Shown here: positions 26,457 through 33,440 of the stretch, piece by piece | How the letters are laid out: every line of letters begins with the position of its first letter | Position numbering within the stretch: the stretch's first letter is position 1 | Origin: Algibacter miyuki | Lineage (GTDB): Bacteria; Bacteroidota; Bacteroidia; Flavobacteriales; Flavobacteriaceae | NCBI RefSeq assembly: GCF_042427745.1 | Contig: NZ_JBHMFA010000009.1 | Direction: 5' to 3' (one strand) | DNA length: 64,000 nt | The notes under the pieces: model-generated | Database searches by the model: none | What the model was told of the DNA's origin: nothing | The model's input: the letters and a program-made list of their open reading frames with translations, nothing else | Program-made: the position numbers and the translations under genes

Positions 26457-27788
26457 TTATCTTATTATTTGGTTTGGGAATACAACAGGACTTTCAAAGC
26501 CATCCTTTCCCACAGAAGCTATTCCGAAGAAGTAATTATCAATGACAATGCCATCGAGCATAAATTCTAATACATTACCAACATAGCGGCTCTTGTCCCA
26601 AGTAGGCGAGGTGGTGTCTCTCCAATATATTTTATAACCAATTGCTCCTTCTACTTGACTCCATTTAAATTTAACAGAAGGTTCAACTATTCCTCCAATT
26701 GCGACCGTTTTTGGTGTAGACGGTGCCCAAGCTAAACTGGCTAAATTTATGGCATTAACAGTGGTTAGTTTTTTAGCATAGTTAAAGTTAACATGTTCTA
26801 TTACATCACCATATTTAATGCCGTTTTCTTCACGAATATCTTGGTGTTGTTGGGTGTAGTTTTCATGTGCTTCCATAATGCGTATTCCGGCAAAACCTAA
26901 GTCGTTAAAAGGTCTATGATGTCCGCCACGACCAAAACGATCTAATCTATAAATCATCATTGGGTTCATTTCTGGCATATATGTTTTTACAGTTTTATGA
27001 ACGTAGCGCGCTAATTGACGGGAAACACCATCGACCTCACCGCCATAAAAGCGTCTCATGGTTCGTGCTTTTTCAGTTTCGTTAGCTGGAACAGGTTCAG
27101 AAAATATTCTAAAGCTTCTATTATCAATCACGCCATCAACGCCTTTTATATTTCCAATCATGTCATTGTTGAGAATTCCAATAATATCCCAACCTTGTTC
27201 CTTTGCGTATTTGGCTAAGCCTCCTCCTCCAAACAAGCCTTGCTCTTCACCAGATAAACCAACATAAATAATGCTATTTTCAAATTCATATTTAGAGAGT
27301 ACTCTTGCTGCTTCAATAGTGCCGGCCATACCCGAAGCATTATCATTTGCTCCTGGAGCATCTTTAGTAAAATTCATAGTGTCGCTACCACGAGAATCAA
27401 TATCTCCACTCATTATAATAAAACGGTTTGGATATTTTGTTCCTTTTTGAATGGCAACCACGTTCACAATCCAAGCATCATGCGGTACGCGTTTGTTACC
27501 TGCTTTGGTAACAAAATCTTTCTGATAAAAAACATCTAAACAGTTTTCGCAATCTGATGAAATGGTTTCGAATTCAGATTTTATCCAGCGCCTTGCAGCT
27601 CCAATACCTCTGGTGTTAGAAAGGGTATCACTAAAAGTGTTTCTGGTTCCAAAATTAACCAAAGTTTGAATGTCATTTTCTATACGCTCTGCTGAAACGG
27701 CATCAATAATATCATATATTTTTTGATTGGTTTGTGCTGTAGTTATTGTAATAAATAATAGGGTGAGTGTGTTAAAAAATAACTTCAT
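26457..27788 (-). CDS. M28-family metallopeptidase with C-terminal FnIII-like domain
   Basis: 443 residues with a signal peptide (about 1-18). The M28 fold (about 60-345) shows zinc ligands and catalytic residues in GANDNASG, GLSGEEQGLFG, NNDMIGN and the late His in EAHENYTQQH. The first ligand motif, usually HxD, reads SGDIDSR, so Asp stands where His is expected. Residues about 350-443 look like a fibronectin III-type domain (KFKWSQVEGAIGYKIYWRD). It is the first gene of a peptidase operon with the M1 enzyme. The substitution may change metal use or be normal for this subfamily. Confidence 0.88.
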   Translation of the reverse strand: MKLFFNTLTLLFITITTAQTNQKIYDIIDAVSAERIENDIQTLVNFGTRNTFSDTLSNTRGIGAARRWIKSEFETISSDCENCLDVFYQKDFVTKAGNKRVPHDAWIVNVVAIQKGTKYPNRFIIMSGDIDSRGSDTMNFTKDAPGANDNASGMAGTIEAARVLSKYEFENSIIYVGLSGEEQGLFGGGGLAKYAKEQGWDIIGILNNDMIGNIKGVDGVIDNRSFRIFSEPVPANETEKARTMRRFYGGEVDGVSRQLARYVHKTVKTYMPEMNPMMIYRLDRFGRGGHHRPFNDLGFAGIRIMEAHENYTQQHQDIREENGIKYGDVIEHVNFNYAKKLTTVNAINLASLAWAPSTPKTVAIGGIVEPSVKFKWSQVEGAIGYKIYWRDTTSPTWDKSRYVGNVLEFMLDGIVIDNYFFGIASVGKDGFESPVVFPNQIIR

Positions 27789-28000
27789 TATTTTGGAGTT
27801 TACGGCGTATCATTGAAAGCTAAAGTTTCAATACTATCGGTTTTCCTGACGAATATCGGTATAAATATTCGTATTATAAAGTTGACGCTAGAGGATTGAG
27901 TATAAAATCTTGTTAATATGTTAGACCTAACAGGAATCGATTTCATCTTTTTCTATTAGTATTACACAGAAAAGTAACTTTGAAGGAAGTGATTTATCCG

Positions 28001-28024
28001 CTTGTAAAATTATTTTGTTACAAG
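28001..28024 (-). other. Hairpin downstream of cbpM
   Basis: CTTGTAA at 28001-28007 pairs with 28018-28024 just past the cbpM stop. No clear T-run follows on the minus strand. The 243-base gap to the M28 gene also has an ACGAATAT / ATATTCGT inverted repeat near 27860-27883. Confidence 0.4.
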
Positions 28025-28031
28025 AAAATTT

Positions 28032-28328
28032 TTATTCATTTTCATAAAGCCTTAATCTGTTTTTTATTGCGTTTAATTCTTGCTGTAACTTCCGTTCTTT
28101 TTCCAATAAATTAAAGACAACATCGATACCTTCAAGATTTACGTTTAGTTCGTTATGTAGTCTAATTATTTTTTCAAGATTACCAATTTGGTCTTGATGG
28201 ATAAAGTGTTTTTGTTCTATAATTTCAATTTGAATAAGCCCCATGGTATTCAAAGTATCAACAAAAGCAATTTCTATGTTATAATGAGAACATAGTGTTT
28301 CTATCAATATTAAAGGTTTATCATCCAT
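28032..28328 (-). CDS. cbpM: Chaperone modulator CbpM
   Basis: 98 residues resembling CbpM: a MerR-like N-terminal helix-turn-helix region (LIETLCSHYNIEIAFVDTL) and a C-terminal coiled helix rich in Glu, Leu and Arg. CbpM binds the J-domain of CbpA and inhibits it. The gene overlaps the end of the cbpA gene by 8 bases, the usual order for the pair, which supports the call. Confidence 0.85.
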   Translation of the reverse strand: MDDKPLILIETLCSHYNIEIAFVDTLNTMGLIQIEIIEQKHFIHQDQIGNLEKIIRLHNELNVNLEGIDVVFNLLEKERKLQQELNAIKNRLRLYENE

Positions 28329-29208
28329 TTTGATTAAGTTTTTGTAATTCCTTGAATAGTTCTATTTCTTTTTCATTGAGACCGGTTGGAATCTTGATAT
28401 GGTAAGTGATAATTAAATCGCCAAAGGCGCCTTCTTTTTTATAAATAGGAAAACCTTTGCCTTTCAATTTTACTTTAGACTCGTTTTTTGTTTCAGGCTT
28501 TATTTTTAGTTTAACCTTACCATTAAAAGTATCTATTGTAATTTCACCTCCCAGCATAGCGGTGTACAAATCTAAATCGACATCAATATATAGAGTATTA
28601 CCTTCTCTCTTAAATTGGGTATGGTTGTTAATGGTGAATTTAATGTATAAATCACCATGAGGACCACCGTTGACGCCTAAGCCGCCTTTGCCTTTAATTT
28701 TTATAACTTGTCCATTTTCTACACCTGCAGGAATGGTTAGTCTAATTTGTTTGTCATTAACGGTAAGTACTTGTTTTTGACTGGTATAAATATCTTTTAA
28801 ATCGAGATGTAATTCGGCATTATAATCTTGCCCTTTAAATTTTGGACTACGACCTTGGTTATACGATTGCCCTCCAAACATAGATTCAAAAAAATCTGAA
28901 TATGCTTCATTAGAGTAACTTTGTTGATTGCTCTGCTGATTAGAGTTTTTATGTTGTTGCTGTGCTTTTTGATAAGCCTCGCCGTCTTTCCAGTTTTCGC
29001 CGTATTTATCGTATTTTTTACGGTTCTCAACGTGACTTAGAACTTCGTTGGCCTCGTTTATTTCCTTGAATTTCAGCTCTGCATCTTTATTGTCGGGATT
29101 TAAATCAGGATGATATTTTCGTGCCAGTTTTCTGTAAGCTGTTTTTATATCCTTTTCAGTTGCAGTTTTTGGAATGCCCAATATTTTATAATAATCTATA
29201 AATGCCAT
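28321..29208 (-). CDS. cbpA: Curved-DNA-binding-protein-like J-domain co-chaperone
   Basis: 295 residues. A J-domain (about 4-70) carries the HPD motif in ARKYHPDLNPDN, followed by a Gly/Gln/Asn/Ser-rich linker (about 75-120) and two DnaJ C-terminal substrate-binding domains (about 125-290, with IPAGVENGQVIKIKGKGGLG). The cysteine zinc-finger region of DnaJ is absent, which places it in the CbpA class. It activates DnaK ATPase and presents unfolded protein. CbpM is encoded directly downstream. Confidence 0.92.
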   Translation of the reverse strand: MAFIDYYKILGIPKTATEKDIKTAYRKLARKYHPDLNPDNKDAELKFKEINEANEVLSHVENRKKYDKYGENWKDGEAYQKAQQQHKNSNQQSNQQSYSNEAYSDFFESMFGGQSYNQGRSPKFKGQDYNAELHLDLKDIYTSQKQVLTVNDKQIRLTIPAGVENGQVIKIKGKGGLGVNGGPHGDLYIKFTINNHTQFKREGNTLYIDVDLDLYTAMLGGEITIDTFNGKVKLKIKPETKNESKVKLKGKGFPIYKKEGAFGDLIITYHIKIPTGLNEKEIELFKELQKLNQNG

Positions 29209-29518
29209 TGGATGATGTTATTTTCTTATTAATTATTTTTTCGGATAGAACGGCTTTGTGATATAAGATTTTTTATAAATAAATACCTGTTGCTTAACGA
29301 AGTTATCGATTTTTTATGACAAAATCAAGGATTGTATAGGCTTAATATGTGGTGGTTTTTTTAGAGTTTTAGTTTGCCTTAGTAGTTAAATTTTAATGTT
29401 GACGCTGCATTGGGTAATTTTATTATTACACCTCATTTTAGCTTAAAAAGAAAGCGCCTCGAAAATTAATTCGAAGCGCTATTACATTTGAGTTAGTCAC
29501 ACAAATTTAATTATTTTA
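29209..29518. other. Intergenic region before cbpA
   Basis: 310 bases, AT-rich. It holds the acyl-CoA dehydrogenase terminator at its right end and the unrecognised cbpA promoter at its left end. I see no coding sequence or other repeat. Confidence 0.5.
29445..29480 (-). terminator. Terminator of the fad operon
   Basis: AGCGCCTCGAA at 29453-29463 pairs with 29470-29480 with one mismatch-type pair. On the minus strand the stem is followed by TTTCTTTTT. It closes the acyl-CoA dehydrogenase gene. Confidence 0.8.
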
Positions 29519-31327
29519 TTAAAAGCAATATTTGTTTTCTGCTTTTACTTTTTCTGCTATTTCATTACGTAAGTCAACGATGTCTGGGTAGTTTTGGTAT
29601 TTGGTAAAACGCTTAAGCCCCATGAGCATCATGCGTTGTTCGTCGCCTTCAGCAAAAGATATAATACTTTCTTTTCCTTTTTCTTCAATAATATCAACGG
29701 CGTGATATAAGTATAATTTAGACATGGCTATTTGTACCGATTGTGAATCTTCACCAAAACGTTTGGCATTTTTCTCGGTTCTTAAAATAGCCGATTCCGC
29801 CATGTAAATTTCAATTAAAATATCGGCAGCAGCTATAAGTAATTGTTGATGCTTGTCTAGGTCTGGACCAAATTTTTGAACAGCTCCTCCGGCAACCATT
29901 AAAAAGGTCTTTTTCAACTTATTAATCATTACTTTTTCTTCAGAAAATAATTCTGAAAAGTCTGGCGTATCAAAAGAAGGAATGCCCATTAATTCTTCTT
30001 GAACTTTTTGAGCAGGGCCTAATAGGTCAACATGGCCTTTCATAGCTTTCTTTACAAGCATACCAACAGATAGCATTCTGTTAATTTCGTTAGTTCCTTC
30101 GTAAATACGTGCAATACGCGCATCTCTCCAAGCAGATTCCATAGGGGTTTCTTCAGAGAATCCCATTCCCCCGAAAATTTGAATACCTTCATCGGCAGCG
30201 TGCTGTACATCTTCCGAGACAGCTACTTTCAGAATAGAACATTCAATAGCATATTCTTCAACACCTTTTAATTCAGCTTCCTGATGTGTGTTTCCAGCCG
30301 CTTCTCTTAAAGCAATTCTATCTTCAATATTTTTTGCTGCTCTATAAGTTGCCGATTCACCGGCGTAAGCATTGGTTGCCATTTCTGCCAATTTAACTTT
30401 AATAGCACCAAAATCTGAAATTGGCGTTTTAAATTGTTTACGCTCATTAGCATAATTTACTGCTGTAGATAAAATACGTCTTTGAGAATCTAAACAAGCA
30501 GCAGCTAGTTTAATACGACCAACATTAAGAGCGTTCATGGCGATTTTGAAACCTTCACCACGACCAGCTAGCATACTGTCTACCGGAACAATGGTATCAT
30601 TAAAAAAGACTTGGCGCGTTGATGATGCACGAATACCTAATTTATGTTCTTCTTCACCTAGAGTAATTCCATTTGGATTTTCTTTATCGAATTCAACAAT
30701 AAAACCTGTGATATTTTTATCATTTTCTATACGAGCAAAAACAATCATCAACTTACAGAACCCGGCATTTGAAATCCACATTTTCTGTCCGTTAATTTTG
30801 TATGTTTTTCCATCTTCGGATAGGGTAGCGGTGGTTTTTCCAGAATTGGCATCACTACCAGCACCGGGCTCTGTTAAGCAATAAGCTCCAAACCATTCGC
30901 CAGAGGCTAATTTAGGTACGTATTTTTGCTTTTGTTCTTCTGTGCCATATAATGTAATTGGCATAGTACCAATTCCTGTATGCGCTCCAAAAGCAGTACT
31001 AAAAGAACCGGTTCCAGAAGAAATATAATCGCATGTTAATACCGTAGAAACAAAGCCCATTCCCATACCACCATAAGCTTCGGGAACAGCAACACTTAAA
31101 AAGCCCATATCTCCAGCTTTACGCATAACGTCTTCAGTTAATGCATAATCTTTAGCTTCAAAACGCGCTTTATGAGGAATGATTTCACGATCGTTAAATT
31201 CCATTACGGATTCTTTCATCATGGTTTGTTCTTCTGAAAAATCTTCAGGGGTAAACACATCTTCACAATTTGTTTCTTTTACAAGGAATTGACCTCCTCT
31301 TAGTATGTCTTTTTCTTCTGTTGCCAT
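29519..31327 (-). CDS. Acyl-CoA dehydrogenase
   Basis: 602 residues. The N-terminal, middle and flavin domains of the acyl-CoA dehydrogenase fold span about 25-425, with YCLTEPGAGSDANSG, WISNAGFC, and the catalytic-base region RIYEGTNEINR. A C-terminal extension of about 170 residues is typical of the long bacterial form. It catalyses the FAD-dependent first step of fatty-acid beta-oxidation. It is the last gene of the marR-fadB-fadA group and is separated from fadA by a four-helix-bundle gene with repeat flanks. Confidence 0.93.
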   Translation of the reverse strand: MATEEKDILRGGQFLVKETNCEDVFTPEDFSEEQTMMKESVMEFNDREIIPHKARFEAKDYALTEDVMRKAGDMGFLSVAVPEAYGGMGMGFVSTVLTCDYISSGTGSFSTAFGAHTGIGTMPITLYGTEEQKQKYVPKLASGEWFGAYCLTEPGAGSDANSGKTTATLSEDGKTYKINGQKMWISNAGFCKLMIVFARIENDKNITGFIVEFDKENPNGITLGEEEHKLGIRASSTRQVFFNDTIVPVDSMLAGRGEGFKIAMNALNVGRIKLAAACLDSQRRILSTAVNYANERKQFKTPISDFGAIKVKLAEMATNAYAGESATYRAAKNIEDRIALREAAGNTHQEAELKGVEEYAIECSILKVAVSEDVQHAADEGIQIFGGMGFSEETPMESAWRDARIARIYEGTNEINRMLSVGMLVKKAMKGHVDLLGPAQKVQEELMGIPSFDTPDFSELFSEEKVMINKLKKTFLMVAGGAVQKFGPDLDKHQQLLIAAADILIEIYMAESAILRTEKNAKRFGEDSQSVQIAMSKLYLYHAVDIIEEKGKESIISFAEGDEQRMMLMGLKRFTKYQNYPDIVDLRNEIAEKVKAENKYCF

Positions 31328-31332
31328 GTCTT

Positions 31333-31368
31333 TTTTAGATTATTAGATTTAAGAACCAAGAATCAAGA
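31333..31368 (-). repeat. Heptad array downstream of four-helix-bundle gene 1
   Basis: 36 bases read on the minus strand as TCTTGAT, TCTTGGT, TCTTAAA, the octamer TCTAATAA, and TCTAAAA. The first unit contains the last Ser codon and the stop of the upstream gene. Positions 31358-31369 are the exact complement of 31758-31769 on the other side of the gene. Confidence 0.75.
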
Positions 31369-31719
31369 CTGTTGAAGTCCGGATTTGAAACTTGAAATCA
31401 TTTTTTGTATTTGTTTAATTTTTTGTTCTAGGTGTTTAAATTTTTCTTCAGAAATATAGCTTTGGTTAAAAGCCACATTCAGTTGTGTTTCCCATTCAAA
31501 AGCAGACCCTAAACTGTGTTCTAAATAATTAGCAAAATGTTTATCTGAACTTTTACTAGTGCCTTCTGATATGTTTGAAGGAATAGAAACAGCACATCGA
31601 TTCATCTGACTCATTAATCCATAAGTTTCAAACTTTGGAAAACTTCTAGTGATTTTATAAGATTCTGAAACTAATACCATGCTTTCACTCCAAATTTTTA
31701 ATTTCTTGAAATTATGCAT
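31363..31719 (-). CDS. Four-helix-bundle protein (S23/IVP family), copy 1
   Basis: 118 residues of the four-helix-bundle family known from ORFs in 23S rRNA intervening sequences and related to Avd of diversity-generating retroelements. Family motifs are visible: LKIW near the start, FPKFETYGLMSQMNRCAVSIPSN and ISEG. The function is unknown; relatives form pentamers and bind nucleic acid. It sits between fadA and the acyl-CoA dehydrogenase gene and has heptad repeats on both sides. It is clearly homologous to, but well diverged from, the copy at 32994-33350, so the two are not a recent duplication. It has no link to beta-oxidation chemistry. Confidence 0.88.
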   Translation of the reverse strand: MHNFKKLKIWSESMVLVSESYKITRSFPKFETYGLMSQMNRCAVSIPSNISEGTSKSSDKHFANYLEHSLGSAFEWETQLNVAFNQSYISEEKFKHLEQKIKQIQKMISSFKSGLQQS

Positions 31720-31736
31720 GGTTTTTGTTTTTTTAA

Positions 31737-31772
31737 TCTTGTCTCTTGGTTCTAATTGTCTTGATTCTTAAT
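31737..31772 (+). repeat. Heptad array upstream of four-helix-bundle gene 1
   Basis: 36 bases read on the plus strand as TCTTGTC, TCTTGGT, the octamer TCTAATTG, TCTTGAT and TCTTAAT, a 7-7-8-7-7 layout. On the coding strand these are the complement, so the array can pair with the downstream one. It overlaps the last codon and stop of fadA. Confidence 0.75.
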
Positions 31773-32964
31773 TAAGAAACTCGAATATGCCGCAAGCACC
31801 TTGACCAGTACCAACACACATGGTAACGGCACCATATTTGCCTTTCATGTCTTGCTTACGCATTTCGTCAAATAGTTGTACGGATAGTTTTGCTCCAGTA
31901 CATCCTAATGGATGACCTAATGCAATGGCTCCACCATTTACGTTAATAATATCGGGGTTAAGATTTAGTTCTCTAATTACTGCTAAGGATTGAGAAGCAA
32001 AGGCTTCATTTAACTCAATTAAAGATAAATCATCTTGTTTTAGTCCTGCTTGTTTTAATGCTTTCGGAATTGCTTTTACGGGGCCGATACCCATAATGCG
32101 AGGTTCCACACCTGCAGCAGCATAGTTTACCATTCTTGCAATTGGCTCTAAACCTAGTTCTTTAACCATGTCTTCACTCATTACCATAACAAAAGCAGCA
32201 CCATCACTCATTTGTGACGAGTTACCCGCTGTAACGCTTCCGCCAGCAGCAAATACAGCTCTAAGTTTGGCTAAAGCTTCTTTACTGGTCCCTGCACGAG
32301 GTCCTTCATCTTTAGTAACTGTGTAAGATTTTGTCGCTTTCTTTCCGTTAGCATCAATATAAGTTTGTTCCACTTCAATAGGTACTATTTGATCTTGAAA
32401 ACGATTTTCGGCCTGTGCTCTTAATGCTTTCATGTGCGAATTAAATGCAAATTCATCTTGGTCTTCACGAGATACTTTAAACTGTTTTGCAACAGCTTCT
32501 GCAGTATTTCCCATGCCCCAATAATAATCTTCGTGACCCATTTTTACAATAGCATCATAATTTAGTTCCGGCTTAAAACCTGTCATTGGAACGCTACTCA
32601 TGCTTTCTGCACCACCAGCTATAATACAATCTGCCATTCCGGCTTGTATTTTCGCTGTAGCCATACCAATAGTTTCAACTCCCGAAGAGCAAAAACGGTT
32701 TACGGTGACACCGGGAACATCAACAACTTCTAATCCCATTAGCGAGATTAAACGCGCCATATTTAATCCTTGTGCACCTTCTGGCATGGCATTACCAACA
32801 ATAACATCATCGATACGCTTTGGGTCTAAATTTGGCAATTCTTTCATCATATATTTGATGGTTTCAGCTGCTAATTCATCTGTTCTTTTAAAACGGAACA
32901 CGCCTTTTGGTGCTTTACCAACTGCGGTTCTATATGCTTTTACGATGTAAGCTTGTTTGCTCAT
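31768..32964 (-). CDS. fadA: Acetyl-CoA C-acyltransferase (3-ketoacyl-CoA thiolase)
   Basis: 398 residues, the usual thiolase length. The nucleophile Cys92 lies in NRFCSSGVETIG, and the C-terminal catalytic motifs are NEAFASQS, GGAIALGHPLGCTGA and CVGTGQGACGIFE. It cleaves 3-ketoacyl-CoA with CoA to acetyl-CoA and a shortened acyl-CoA, the last step of beta-oxidation, and acts with the FadB-like protein encoded upstream. The intergenic space on each side is occupied by a four-helix-bundle gene, and the downstream heptad array of copy 2 ends exactly at its start codon. Confidence 0.94.
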   Translation of the reverse strand: MSKQAYIVKAYRTAVGKAPKGVFRFKRTDELAAETIKYMMKELPNLDPKRIDDVIVGNAMPEGAQGLNMARLISLMGLEVVDVPGVTVNRFCSSGVETIGMATAKIQAGMADCIIAGGAESMSSVPMTGFKPELNYDAIVKMGHEDYYWGMGNTAEAVAKQFKVSREDQDEFAFNSHMKALRAQAENRFQDQIVPIEVEQTYIDANGKKATKSYTVTKDEGPRAGTSKEALAKLRAVFAAGGSVTAGNSSQMSDGAAFVMVMSEDMVKELGLEPIARMVNYAAAGVEPRIMGIGPVKAIPKALKQAGLKQDDLSLIELNEAFASQSLAVIRELNLNPDIINVNGGAIALGHPLGCTGAKLSVQLFDEMRKQDMKGKYGAVTMCVGTGQGACGIFEFLN

Positions 32965-32999
32965 AGTAGTATTAAGATTTTTAGAATTAAGTATTAAGA
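32964..32999 (-). repeat. Heptad array downstream of four-helix-bundle gene 2
   Basis: 36 bases read on the minus strand as TCTTAAT, ACTTAAT, the octamer TCTAAAAA, TCTTAAT and ACTACTA, again 7-7-8-7-7. The first unit contains the last Ser codon and the stop of the gene, and the last unit runs into the ATG of fadA. Confidence 0.75.
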
Positions 33000-33350
33000 C
33001 TTGCTAAGCGTTCTTTGAAGTGAATAATTCATTTTTGTTACTTCTAAAACTTCATTTATTATAGGTCTTACTTTTTCTTCTGTTATTAAATTTAATCTTT
33101 TAGATAAATATAATTGTGTTAATAATTCGAATGAAGAACCATTTGCAATTCCTAGAAATTGTCTAAACTCTCCATTAGTATTTCTTCCAGCTCCTTCTGA
33201 AATATTTGAAGGAATAGAAACTGCACTTCGTCTTAATTGAGATGTTAAACCGTATTTTTCCTCTTTAGGAAAATTATCGGTAGCTCTATAGCAATGCTCG
33301 GTTATATCCATTGCTTTTTGCCATATTTTTAACTCTTCAAATCTGTGCAT
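32994..33350 (-). CDS. Four-helix-bundle protein (S23/IVP family), copy 2
   Basis: 118 residues, same family as the protein at 31363-31719 and exactly the same length. Shared motifs include LKIW, FPKEEKYGLTSQ, RRSAVSIPSNISEG and a Leu-rich last helix ending in SKS, while most other positions differ. It lies between fadB and fadA with a 36-base heptad array downstream and a folded repeat region upstream. No catalytic motif is present. Its role is unknown; position and flanks suggest a mobile or RNA-processed passenger. Confidence 0.88.
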   Translation of the reverse strand: MHRFEELKIWQKAMDITEHCYRATDNFPKEEKYGLTSQLRRSAVSIPSNISEGAGRNTNGEFRQFLGIANGSSFELLTQLYLSKRLNLITEEKVRPIINEVLEVTKMNYSLQRTLSKS

Positions 33351-33359
33351 CTTTACTTA

Positions 33360-33434
33360 AGTATTAAATTTTTAGTATAAAGTACGAAGAATTAACGGTG
33401 AACTTGTCTTTGTACTTAATACTTTATACCAAGT
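33360..33434. repeat. Facing heptad arrays upstream of four-helix-bundle gene 2
   Basis: Five heptads of the form AGTNNNA (33360-33394, one unit divergent) face heptads TCTTTGT, ACTTAAT and ACTTTAT (33407-33427). They include a perfect 10-base inverted repeat GTATAAAGTA / TACTTTATAC (33375-33384 with 33420-33429), forming a large hairpin between the fadB stop and the gene start. Confidence 0.65.
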
Positions 33435-33440
33435 GATTTT

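Noticed and set aside
31333..31772. Heptad arrays as a CRISPR or simple satellite
   Set aside because: Units are degenerate 7-mers without spacers, arrays are only 36 bases and they are tied to gene ends, so neither label fits.
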